Shown: piece after piece, positions 1 through 6,175 of the stretch
Numbering within the stretch: position 1 is the first letter of the stretch
Layout: each line of letters starts with the position of its first letter
Assembly: GCA_934725655.1 (NCBI GenBank)
Contig: CAKVCJ010000071.1
Span: 1-8,315, forward strand
Reading direction: 5' to 3'
Source: an uncultured Brachyspira sp.
Lineage (GTDB): Bacteria; Spirochaetota; Brachyspiria; Brachyspirales; Brachyspiraceae
Length of the DNA stretch: 8,315 bases
The notes under the pieces: model-generated
What the model was told of the DNA's origin: nothing
Database searches by the model: none
Seen by the model: only the letters and a program-made list of their open reading frames with translations
Translations under genes and position numbers: made by a program

Positions 1-943
1 CAAATCCATTATCTCTAAAAAATGCATAATATGTTGGAACATAAGAAAAACTAATTTCTCTGTTTTCATCAATTTCCAATGAAAGAACAGTGCCTATATC
101 TAAATACGGATATCTTCCTTTATGATTAGCAATAAAATTACCCAAAGAATATATTATTATACCGCTATTGTTAGTGCCGTTATAAACCTCAGCAGGTCTT
201 GGTACATGAGGGTGATGACCTATTATAATATCTACTCCATTTTCTATTAAAGCCCTTGCTGTTTCTATAGTTTTATCTTCTGGAGCAGTTGTATATTCAT
301 ATCCAAAATGCAAAGAGATTATTTTTATTTCATTGTTTGTTGCAAGAGACATATCGCTTTTTACTTTTTCTACTAAATCATCTTTTTTTGGATAGAAGTT
401 CATAAAATAGAAATGTCCGTCTTTATTTGTTTTATGGCTTAAACCATTATCAAGCATAGTGTATGCTGATATAAATATTGGTATGCCGTTTATATTTGTT
501 ATTATAGGAGATATTTCTGATGAGTTTGTCGAGCCTCCCAATGTGAGTATATTGTTTTGATGAAGCATAGATACAGTCTCTGCCTCTGCCTTAGCTCCTT
601 GGTCATATGCATGATTATTTGCTATAGAAAAAGTATTAAAATAATTAAAGAAATATTCTAAATATTCTTTAGAGCCGTTAAACTCTGGATAAGGCATTGG
701 AGGTTTATTGGTATTTACTACAAACTCTAAATTTGCAAATACAATGTCCCCTTTAAAATAATCTTTTAAATCTATTAGTATATCATTGCCCTTAAAAGCT
801 TCTACAACTTTTGGATGAGTCATAATGTCGCCTGTGAAAACTAATTTTGCTCTTCTTATAGTCTCCTTATTTTTTTTGTTTTCTTTAGATTCGCATGAAA
901 AAAGAAAAATCACTATAAATAATATACTAATAATTTTTTTCAT
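1..943 (-). CDS. CapA-family (PgsA-like) lipoprotein, C-terminus cut by window edge
   Basis: 314 codons are readable without a stop; the end lies beyond base 1. An N-terminal signal peptide ends in a lipobox (LFSC, Cys17), so the mature protein should be a lipid-anchored envelope protein. The CapA metallophosphatase-like fold is shown by GDIMTHP (38-44), NLE (71-73), ANNHAYDQG (108-116), LHFGYEY (211-217), GHHPHVPRP (242-250) and YSLGNF (265-270), all in the usual order. Family members are linked to poly-gamma-glutamate or capsule production, but many have no known substrate, and no capB/capC partner is visible, so the role here is open. The ATG directly abuts the TAA of the upstream CorC-like gene, with AAGGAT about 10 nt upstream inside that gene. 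It is the fourth gene of the operon that starts with the CheX-like gene. The usual C-terminal tail after YSLGNF suggests only a small part is missing. Confidence 0.9.
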   Translation of the reverse strand, partial: MKKIISILFIVIFLFSCESKENKKNKETIRRAKLVFTGDIMTHPKVVEAFKGNDILIDLKDYFKGDIVFANLEFVVNTNKPPMPYPEFNGSKEYLEYFFNYFNTFSIANNHAYDQGAKAEAETVSMLHQNNILTLGGSTNSSEISPIITNINGIPIFISAYTMLDNGLSHKTNKDGHFYFMNFYPKKDDLVEKVKSDMSLATNNEIKIISLHFGYEYTTAPEDKTIETARALIENGVDIIIGHHPHVPRPAEVYNGTNNSGIIIYSLGNFIANHKGRYPYLDIGTVLSLEIDENREISFSYVPTYYAFFRDNGF

Positions 944-2326
944 TTATTCATTATCCTTTTCCGTATTAACTTCTGCATTAACTTCAGTATTGTTTATATT
1001 ATTTACATCGGATATTCTAATGCTATTTATAGGAGTAAATTCCATCTCTATTATCCTTCTGTCTTCAACTTTCATTATCCTTACTCTATAATCATTTAAT
1101 ATAAGCCTTTCATTTACATCAGGTATATGGTCTAATTTGTCTAATACATATCCCGCTATAGTTTGATACTCTTCATGTTCTATATTTAAATTTAATACTT
1201 CGTTTACATCCTCAATTGATGCTGTTCCGTTTACTATTATTCTTTTTCCTTTTAACTTTATTAAATCCTTCTCTTTCTTATCGCTCTCATCTTCAATGTC
1301 TCCCATAATCTCTTCAACAATATCCTCCATAGTAACAAGCCCAGAAGTGCCGCCGTATTCATCTATTGTTATAGCCATCTGCAATTTTCTTTTTTGCATG
1401 TCGGCAAATAAACTGCTGATAGTTTTTGTTTCAGGTACAAAGTATGGAAGCATAATATAATCTATTGCTTTCTTTTTCATCTTGCTTGGTTTTCCGTTAT
1501 TTTTTATATAATCTTTAAATAAAGCTCTGGTGTGAAAAATACCTATAATATGGTCAATGGTCTCTTCATAAACAGGAAATCTTGAAAGCCCAGTGTCTAC
1601 TGTTAAACGCATAATTTCATTAATGTCAGTATCGGCCTCTATGCATACCATATCCACACGAGGAGTCATTATCTCTTCTACTGTTTTATTTCTAAAGTCC
1701 ATTACTCCAGTAAGCAAATCATGCGTATAGCCTTTGATAATACCCGCTTTATGTCCTAAATTAATTATTGTTGTTATGTCTTCTATGCTTGATAACGCAC
1801 TCTTTTTCTCTTTATTTCTTAATTTCTTTGGTACAAAATAATTCATTAAAAAAGTGGTGATTTTATCCATTATAAAGGTAATAGGAGTAAATATAAAATA
1901 AAAAACTTTCATAAAATAAAGAAGCGAAGGTATAAGTTTTTCTGCATTTACTCTCATTATAACTTTTGGCAGTATCTCTCCAAATATAATAATAAGTATT
2001 GTAATTAAAGTTGTAGATATAGTAACCATTACACTTCCAGATATATACGGCAGAGCATCTGCTAATCTTATAGCAAATACAGTTATTATTGAACTTGCCG
2101 TGATATTAACTATATTATTTCCTACAAGAAGAGTCGGTATCATAGAGTTAGTTTTTCCCCAGTATTTCGTATCATCTTCTTTAATTTTGTTCTCTCTCAC
2201 AAGACGCATTAATGTTACTTCGTCTATACTCGTGTATGCTGTCTCACTTCCAGAAAAAAGCCCTGATAGCATTATTAGTATTAATATGCTAAAAATTTCA
2301 AATAAATAAATTAATATAACTTCCAT
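944..2326 (-). CDS. HlyC/CorC (CNNM) family membrane protein with CBS pair
   Basis: 460 residues with the complete family layout. A CNNM/DUF21 membrane domain covers about 1-170, with hydrophobic segments near 5-24, 65-90, 98-116 and 135-160 and the signatures SGSETAYT (25-32), GNNIVNI (69-75) and FGEILPK (115-121). A CBS pair follows at about 218-345 (TPRVDM at 221; DEYGGTSGLVTMEDIVEEIMGDI from 322). A CorC/HlyC C-terminal domain lies at about 355-432, with an Asn/Glu-rich tail. Relatives are inner-membrane Mg/Co efflux-type transporters. The 'hemolysin' label is historical, and spirochaetal TlyC as named is a shorter CBS protein, so I give no symbol. ATG at 2326 starts immediately before the first hydrophobic segment. 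No Shine-Dalgarno is visible in the 15-nt gap after the amidase stop, so translational coupling is likely. Confidence 0.93.
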   Translation of the reverse strand: MEVILIYLFEIFSILILIMLSGLFSGSETAYTSIDEVTLMRLVRENKIKEDDTKYWGKTNSMIPTLLVGNNIVNITASSIITVFAIRLADALPYISGSVMVTISTTLITILIIIFGEILPKVIMRVNAEKLIPSLLYFMKVFYFIFTPITFIMDKITTFLMNYFVPKKLRNKEKKSALSSIEDITTIINLGHKAGIIKGYTHDLLTGVMDFRNKTVEEIMTPRVDMVCIEADTDINEIMRLTVDTGLSRFPVYEETIDHIIGIFHTRALFKDYIKNNGKPSKMKKKAIDYIMLPYFVPETKTISSLFADMQKRKLQMAITIDEYGGTSGLVTMEDIVEEIMGDIEDESDKKEKDLIKLKGKRIIVNGTASIEDVNEVLNLNIEHEEYQTIAGYVLDKLDHIPDVNERLILNDYRVRIMKVEDRRIIEMEFTPINSIRISDVNNINNTEVNAEVNTEKDNE

Positions 2327-2341
2327 AATATCAATAAAAAA

Positions 2342-3004
2342 TTAATGTATCCTTTGTTTTATTTCTTGCATAAAATCATATCCAGGGTCTGTTTTTATTG
2401 TGAATCTGTATGTTGAATCTATCTCTCTAAAAAGATGATAATGCGGTGAATTGGTATCTCTATATTCATAATGCCCTATGACATATTTTATGCTTTTATA
2501 ATGATTTTTTAAATATTTAATTAGTTTGATATTTGCATTAAGCTGCTCTTTTGTAAGCTTGCCAGCAAAACCTATATTTTCTATGCTTATTGCTGTATAA
2601 TTTAAACCTATAGTGTGCCTTGCCATATATTCTAAAGGAGTGCTTGCATATATTGTGCCGTTTGTGTCAACTAAAAAATGCGTTCCTACATTAACATCTC
2701 CGCCAGAATCTATGTCTTTTCTTCCTCTAAGAATGTCATTTTGAAAAACATTTAAAGCTATTTGTAAATTTCTTGTTTCGGTAGAATGAACAACTATTAT
2801 TTGAGGGTTAAACAGATTATAATTTGAATAACCATAATGTTTTTGGCTATATTCCGCCATCAAATTTAATTTTAATGGACTCGGATATATCTTATATATA
2901 TTATGTATTTCTATAGTATTGTTTTCTTTATTTGATATAATCTTTTTACTGCTACTACATGATATTAGAGTTATAAAAAAGAATAATATAACAATATTTT
3001 TCAT
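2342..3004 (-). CDS. N-acetylmuramoyl-L-alanine amidase (Amidase_2/AmpD fold), lipoprotein
   Basis: 220 residues. The signal peptide ends in LISC (Cys16), predicting a lipid-anchored exported enzyme that cleaves the amide bond between N-acetylmuramic acid and the stem peptide. Amidase_2 landmarks are present in order: VVHSTE (71-76, zinc ligand His73), VGTHFLVDTNGTIY (106-119), ARHTIG (128-133), ISIENIGF (139-146), GHYEY (177-181, His178) and KTDPGYDFM (204-212, Asp206). By analogy with AmpD, His73, His178 and Asp206 would bind zinc. The spacing between the last two is longer than in AmpD, with an HYHLF...DSTYR insertion that I recall from other GHYEYR-type members. It is second in the operon, 18 nt after the CheX-like gene, with no clear Shine-Dalgarno. 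Probably a cell-wall turnover or recycling enzyme. Confidence 0.9.
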   Translation of the reverse strand: MKNIVILFFFITLISCSSSKKIISNKENNTIEIHNIYKIYPSPLKLNLMAEYSQKHYGYSNYNLFNPQIIVVHSTETRNLQIALNVFQNDILRGRKDIDSGGDVNVGTHFLVDTNGTIYASTPLEYMARHTIGLNYTAISIENIGFAGKLTKEQLNANIKLIKYLKNHYKSIKYVIGHYEYRDTNSPHYHLFREIDSTYRFTIKTDPGYDFMQEIKQRIH

Positions 3005-3022
3005 ACAGCAATTATATAATAT

Positions 3023-3523
3023 TTAAGCGTCCATAGCTATATTAACGCTAACGAAACCAATATTAGATTGAAAAGGTATTATAATAGTTTGCAAGTTTTT
3101 TGGGATAATTTGAATTTCTTTTCCATAATATAGTATAGGAGGAGTAATATCGCAGCTTATACCCTCTTCTGATAATTTAGTAATAGCAAGTCCGCTTATA
3201 GTATTACCCATTTCATTTATAACACTTCTCATCATATCTTCAAACTCATCTTCAGAGTCATAATCACTTCTTTTTTTATCTGTAAGGCTTTCAGTTAGAA
3301 GCTGAGAAAAATTTTCTGGGAATTCATATAAAACCTGCCCATTAACATCTCCAACTATTCCTATAGCAACGCCATAACCTGAAAATAGTTTACGCCCTTG
3401 TCCTTTTACTAAAGTTCCTTTTTCCATAGGAATACCAGCCATTTCTTTAAATATAGAAACCAGAGATACTATGAAAGGATTTATGAATCTAACATCCATA
3501 AATTTTATAGGAGTAGTAGCCAT
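3023..3523 (-). CDS. cheX: CheX-like CheY-P phosphatase
   Basis: 166 residues, about the usual CheX length, cytoplasmic, with no signal or membrane segment. The CheC/CheX/FliY phosphatase signature is in the long helix: a conserved Glu and Asn in the ExxN pattern (E104-M-G-N107 in VINEMGNTISG), followed by the SCDITPPILYYG strand region. GVAIGIVGDVNGQVLYEF (51-68) matches the family's central strands. CheX removes phosphate from CheY-P and so ends the motor-switching signal; it is the standard CheY-P phosphatase of spirochaetes such as Borrelia and Treponema. The ATG is preceded by AGAGGA with 7 nt spacing and lies about 37 nt from the predicted transcription start. First gene of an operon with three envelope genes, which is an unexpected context. 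It could serve a non-motility CheY-like regulator instead. Confidence 0.85.
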   Translation of the reverse strand: MATTPIKFMDVRFINPFIVSLVSIFKEMAGIPMEKGTLVKGQGRKLFSGYGVAIGIVGDVNGQVLYEFPENFSQLLTESLTDKKRSDYDSEDEFEDMMRSVINEMGNTISGLAITKLSEEGISCDITPPILYYGKEIQIIPKNLQTIIIPFQSNIGFVSVNIAMDA

Positions 3524-3566
3524 ATAATTTTCCTCTTAAACATCAAATATTAATTACATTACTTTT

Positions 3567-3595
3567 AGTATAGCATATATATATCTTTATTTCAA
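3567..3595 (-). promoter_or_regulatory. Extended -10 sigma70-type promoter for the cheX operon
   Basis: On the minus strand TTGAAA (3595-3590) is followed by a 17-nt spacer and TATACT (3572-3567), with TG one base upstream of the -10 box (extended -10). The predicted start is near 3560, giving a leader of about 37 nt before the CheX ATG. No comparable promoter was seen in front of the amidase, CorC-like or capA-like genes, so it probably serves all four. Confidence 0.7.
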
Positions 3596-3709
3596 TAGTT
3601 TTTTTGATTACTAAAACTTTTTAGATATATATATTATAATATACAAAAAAGTTCTTAATTCCGTAAAAATATTTTTAATATTTGAATTGATTTTATAAAT
3701 ATATAATGA

Positions 3710-3737
3710 TTGATTTTTGATTTTATTTTGTTATAAT
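3710..3737 (+). promoter_or_regulatory. Predicted promoter of the small lipoprotein gene
   Basis: TTGATT (3710-3715), 16-nt spacer, perfect TATAAT (3732-3737). The predicted start is near 3744, about 50 nt before the start codon. The -10 box lies in the loop between the arms of a perfect inverted repeat (3715-3758), which suggests operator control. A second TATAAT at 3702-3707 lacks a well-spaced -35. Confidence 0.6.
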
Positions 3738-3758
3738 GCTTTTTAAATAAAATCAAAA
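3715..3758. repeat. 14-bp perfect inverted repeat bracketing the -10 box
   Basis: The left arm TTTTGATTTTATTT (3715-3728) is the exact reverse complement of AAATAAAATCAAAA (3745-3758), separated by 16 nt that contain TATAAT. The arm centres are 30 bp apart, close to three helical turns. This is compatible with a dimeric repressor site over the promoter. The A/T-only-plus-one-G composition makes chance more likely than for a mixed sequence. Confidence 0.55.
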
Positions 3759-3769
3759 TAAATCAAAAT
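3750..3769. repeat. Two tandem copies of a 10-bp unit in the lipoprotein leader
   Basis: AAATCAAAAT occurs twice back to back (3750-3759, 3760-3769). The first copy overlaps the right arm of the inverted repeat. The same core (TTTGATT in the opposite orientation) recurs near 3687, 3710 and 3717. A one-turn (10-bp) period is suggestive of repeated protein-binding half-sites. Confidence 0.5.
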
Positions 3770-3782
3770 TAAAGTACAAGTT

Positions 3783-3788
3783 AAAGGA
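3783..3788 (+). promoter_or_regulatory. Ribosome binding site deciding the GTG start
   Basis: AAAGGA sits 8 nt before GTG 3797 and 5 nt before TTG 3794. The spacing and the codon choice both favour GTG. Confidence 0.6.
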
Positions 3789-3796
3789 AAATATTG

Positions 3797-4207
3797 GTGA
3801 AAAAAATCATTGTTTCTGTTATTATTATTAGTTTAATTATCTCCTGCAAAAGTGTTAATAATAATATAGCTGATAATACTGCGGTAAATCATAAAAAAGA
3901 AGAAATAAAAAATGAAATTACATTAAAAGATAGAGTTGGGGTATATAAATCTAAAAGCCCATATTTTGTTTTGAATATTGATTTAAAAAACAATGGTTAT
4001 GCGTATGTAACTTTGAAAGGCTGGATGGTTTATAATGGAATGATTAAAGTAGGAGAACCAAACTCTGAAGATAAAATATTTAAATTACAAGTAGATAATA
4101 TTACATATATAATATTAGAGTTTAATAATAATAATTTAGATAATGCTAAAGCTTCAGTATTTTTAAAAGATGTTTTACAGCAGGCTATGAATCTAAATAA
4201 AGCATAG
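3797..4207 (+). CDS. Small lipoprotein of unknown function
   Basis: 136 residues from the GTG at 3797. The signal peptide has two lysines, an Ile/Val-rich core and the lipobox IISC (Cys17), so a lipid-anchored envelope protein is expected. The mature part begins with an Asn/Lys/Glu-rich linker (about 18-44), then a likely beta-rich domain (VGVYKSKSPYFVLNIDLKNNGYAYVTLKG), ending in an amphipathic helix (LKDVLQQAMNL). I recognise no family; a small beta-sandwich or lipocalin-like fold is only a guess. GTG is preferred over the adjacent TTG at 3794 because AAAGGA (3783-3788) is then 8 nt away and the protein begins MKKIIV like a normal lipoprotein signal. Single-gene transcript, ending 4 nt from a convergent gene. 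Confidence 0.8.
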   Translation: MKKIIVSVIIISLIISCKSVNNNIADNTAVNHKKEEIKNEITLKDRVGVYKSKSPYFVLNIDLKNNGYAYVTLKGWMVYNGMIKVGEPNSEDKIFKLQVDNITYIILEFNNNNLDNAKASVFLKDVLQQAMNLNKA

Positions 4208-4211
4208 TTTT

Positions 4212-5171
4212 TCATTTAATTTCATCGTTTTTATTAATTAAATTCGAAAGCTCTATTATTGAAAACATTGATATTAACCTTAAAGAAAAGTTATTCATAT
4301 CAAGACCGGATAAAATAAGCAGACTAAAAGCTATAAGTTCTGGATAATATTTTTTTAAAAGCAGCGATGCTGTAAAAGAACTAAATAAAGTTATTAAAAA
4401 TAAAATTATTATAATCATATATATTAATGTTGGAAGATATATTCCTACATTTAGGGCATTATATAAAGAAATTGTAAAAAATAAAAAACTGTCTCCAAAT
4501 AAAAATGCTGCTGATGATATAATAATAAATATTAATAATGCAAAAATTGCATTGACATTTTTTATTATTATCTCATTCATAAATATCATTATATACGCTG
4601 TCATCAATATTATAAAAGATATAGAAGACACCTTAGACAAATACACACATAAATATGATGAAAAATAATGCAGAAAATCAAAATCTAATAATTTATTAAT
4701 TGATATTATCATATAATTTAGATTAGATGACACTAAGCTTACTAATAGAAAAATATAAACCCCTCTTGTTATTTCGTATATGTCTTTTTTAATTATTATT
4801 GGAAGAAGTATATAGAGAGTAAGTATTAAAGTAGAAATAAAAAAAAGCAGCTCTATAATATTATATGCATTGATGTGCGTTATATAGAGTTTTAATGTAC
4901 CTGTAATAAGAAATATTATCCCAATTATAGAATATAAAATTTGAGAATCAAACATATAATTATAAAATTTATAAAAAAGCAGCAAAAAAAAAGTAATTAA
5001 AATAGCATAATTAAGTATATAAGAAAGCATATAAAATATAGATTCACTTTTAATTATAAAAACTCTAAAAAATACATAATTTAACAATACAGCTATAACA
5101 AAATAATTAGCCCAAATGCGGTATGTGTTTATAAAAGAAACATCATCTATTTTTTTTGATAAATATATCAT
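4212..5171 (-). CDS. Polytopic integral membrane protein of unknown function
   Basis: 319 residues, extremely Ile/Leu/Phe-rich. I see about nine or ten hydrophobic segments, near residues 20-40, 47-68, 78-98, 104-127, 137-157, 175-198, 205-227, 229-241, 245-271 and 277-290. The N-terminal stretch (MIYLSKKIDD) and the C-terminal tail (NKNDEIK) are short and charged. No catalytic or transport motif is recognisable. The only charged clusters are in loops (KKDIYEITRG 128-137, KKYYPE 273-278), and GLDMNN (289-294) is the most distinctive short motif. The ATG at 5171 has a weak GGAA Shine-Dalgarno about 10 nt upstream. A good promoter at 5220-5247 suggests independent expression although the YkuD gene lies just upstream on the same strand. 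It ends with TGA 4 nt from the convergent lipoprotein gene. Confidence 0.8.
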   Translation of the reverse strand: MIYLSKKIDDVSFINTYRIWANYFVIAVLLNYVFFRVFIIKSESIFYMLSYILNYAILITFFLLLFYKFYNYMFDSQILYSIIGIIFLITGTLKLYITHINAYNIIELLFFISTLILTLYILLPIIIKKDIYEITRGVYIFLLVSLVSSNLNYMIISINKLLDFDFLHYFSSYLCVYLSKVSSISFIILMTAYIMIFMNEIIIKNVNAIFALLIFIIISSAAFLFGDSFLFFTISLYNALNVGIYLPTLIYMIIIILFLITLFSSFTASLLLKKYYPELIAFSLLILSGLDMNNFSLRLISMFSIIELSNLINKNDEIK

Positions 5172-5219
5172 TTTTTTATTTTTCCAGTATCATTAAATAT
5201 TTTTAATTAATGATTTTTT

Positions 5220-5247
5220 ATTATATAAGATTTATATTGTTTTTCAA
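5220..5247 (-). promoter_or_regulatory. Predicted promoter of the polytopic membrane protein
   Basis: Minus strand TTGAAA (5247-5242), 16-nt spacer, perfect TATAAT (5225-5220). The -35 box overlaps the TGA stop of the upstream YkuD gene. The predicted start near 5213 leaves a leader of about 42 nt. Confidence 0.6.
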
Positions 5248-5972
5248 TATTCATAATTTCCATTTTCGTTTATTTTATATATTATTTCTTTTTTGCTATC
5301 CATAAATACATCATATCCTACTTTTATATTTTTCCAAAAGTTCATTAACTGCTCTGATTCTCTTCTGTTTTTTATATTTTCTTCTGTCATTTTGAATGGA
5401 AATATATATACAGGAATTTTTGATTGCCCATTATCTTTAGAATATACAGCATATAAATAAATTTCTTTTATTTTATCATCTGTCATAGGTATGCATCCTA
5501 TAGTAACATCAGAGCCATGTATAAATATATCTCCTCCTAATTTGTTTCTTTTGCCTTTTATTTTATCAGATTTATTAGGGTAGTTAATTCCTAATGACAA
5601 ATAATAACTGCTTGCTGGATTAAATCTATCTATATAATAAAAACCTTCTGGAACTTGCAAGTCTCCTTCCATCCTTTTTGGTCCTAATACACCAGATTTT
5701 GATGCTATATTATACTGTGCTATTTTTTTATAAGTTTTATCAGTATTGTTTTTAGCATATATTTCTAATATAGATTCTTCTTTATATGCTATAATTATTA
5801 TATTTAATTTATTTATAGATATATTGTTATTTTGCAGATTTTGTTTAATTATTATCTCTTTATCTTCTATTGCTTTTCTTACCCGAGGATATCTTTTTTG
5901 TTCGTCTAAAAAGTTTGCTGAAAATAGCGATATGTTTAATATAAATAATGATGTTATTATATATTTTAGCAT
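5244..5972 (-). CDS. Secreted YkuD/YafK-like L,D-transpeptidase-fold protein
   Basis: 242 residues from the ATG at 5972. A signal peptide (MLKYIITSLFILN...LFSA, cleavage near residue 18) sends it across the membrane. The catalytic domain has GPKRMEGDLQVPEGFYYI (about 97-114), then IHG (His152) and IGCIPMTD with the catalytic Cys160. The HG...GCxxMTD form is that of the YafK group (COG3034) rather than the classical SHGCIRM form; Pro replaces the usual Arg after Cys-Ile. Family members cross-link peptidoglycan at diaminopimelate or, as E. coli YafK/DpaA, cut such links. Which applies here is unknown. An in-frame ATG eight codons upstream (5996) is less likely: it has no Shine-Dalgarno and would sit at the predicted transcription start, whereas 5972 has AAAGGA 5 nt upstream. 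Confidence 0.88.
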   Translation of the reverse strand: MLKYIITSLFILNISLFSANFLDEQKRYPRVRKAIEDKEIIIKQNLQNNNISINKLNIIIIAYKEESILEIYAKNNTDKTYKKIAQYNIASKSGVLGPKRMEGDLQVPEGFYYIDRFNPASSYYLSLGINYPNKSDKIKGKRNKLGGDIFIHGSDVTIGCIPMTDDKIKEIYLYAVYSKDNGQSKIPVYIFPFKMTEENIKNRRESEQLMNFWKNIKVGYDVFMDSKKEIIYKINENGNYEY

Positions 5973-5977
5973 TTTTA

Positions 5978-5983
5978 TCCTTT
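5978..5983 (-). promoter_or_regulatory. Ribosome binding site deciding the YkuD start
   Basis: AAAGGA on the minus strand, 5 nt before the ATG at 5972. Nothing comparable precedes the upstream ATG at 5996, so the shorter protein with an immediate signal peptide is favoured. Confidence 0.65.
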
Positions 5984-6003
5984 TTTTATAATGCATAAAA
6001 TTA

Positions 6004-6009
6004 ATTATA
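6004..6009 (-). promoter_or_regulatory. Candidate -10 box for the YkuD gene
   Basis: A perfect TATAAT on the minus strand (6009-6004). The -35 at 17 nt is only a T-run, so this is a weak assignment. A start near 5997 would give a leader of about 25 nt to the ATG at 5972. Confidence 0.4.
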
Positions 6010-6045
6010 ATTTTTTTATTGTCGGTAAAAAACTTCTTTTTAATT

Positions 6046-6077
6046 ATTAAATTATTAAAATATTAAAAGATTAAAGT
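6046..6077. repeat. 8-bp tandem repeat, four units of ATTAAANN
   Basis: ATTAAATT, ATTAAAAT, ATTAAAAG and ATTAAAGT follow one another without gap, ATTAAA falling at 6046, 6054, 6062 and 6070. The array lies between the divergent YkuD and MCP-like promoters. Six of eight positions are invariant, too regular to ignore in this AT-rich DNA but short enough to be chance. Confidence 0.5.
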
Positions 6078-6113
6078 CGATATAAATAGATAGTATGTAA
6101 ATTAATAATTTGC

Positions 6114-6142
6114 TTGCAAAAAGCAGTAATAAATGTTATATT
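6114..6142 (+). promoter_or_regulatory. Extended -10 promoter of the MCP-like/STAS operon
   Basis: TTGCAA (6114-6119), 17-nt spacer, TATATT (6137-6142) with TG at 6134-6135 forming an extended -10. The predicted start is near 6149, about 27 nt before the GTG start codon. TATACT at 6148-6153 has no -35 partner. Confidence 0.6.
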
Positions 6143-6175
6143 TTTAATATACTTTAAAATGGGGATATAATATAA

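Noticed and set aside
825..1091. Plus-strand open frame of 88 codons with hydrophobic content
   Set aside because: It lies antisense across the capA-like/CorC-like junction, has no Shine-Dalgarno or promoter, and mirrors conserved minus-strand codons.
2100..2309. Plus-strand open frame of 69 codons
   Set aside because: Antisense to the conserved membrane domain of the CorC-like gene; no initiation signal.
944..2326. Naming the CorC-like gene tlyC (hemolysin)
   Set aside because: The layout is the full CNNM-CBS-CorC transporter type; the haemolysin name is historical and the named spirochaete TlyC is shorter.
3596..3681. TTGATT (3604) with TATAAT (3635) as a second promoter
   Set aside because: The spacing is 25 nt, too long for a sigma70-type promoter; the rest of this stretch is low-complexity AT with no other signal.
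4030..4215. Minus-strand open frame overlapping the lipoprotein gene
   Set aside because: Shadow of a gene with signal peptide, Shine-Dalgarno and promoter on the other strand.
5234..5250. Hairpin ATATTG-AAAAA-CAATAT after the YkuD stop as a terminator
   Set aside because: Only six AT-rich pairs and no following T-run on the transcribed strand; it also overlaps the -35 box of the next gene.
5746..5991. Plus-strand hydrophobic open frame of 81 codons
   Set aside because: Complement of the YkuD signal peptide and N-terminal region; no supporting signals.
5973..5996. YkuD start at the upstream ATG (5996)
   Set aside because: No Shine-Dalgarno, would place charged residues ahead of the signal peptide, and coincides with the predicted transcription start.
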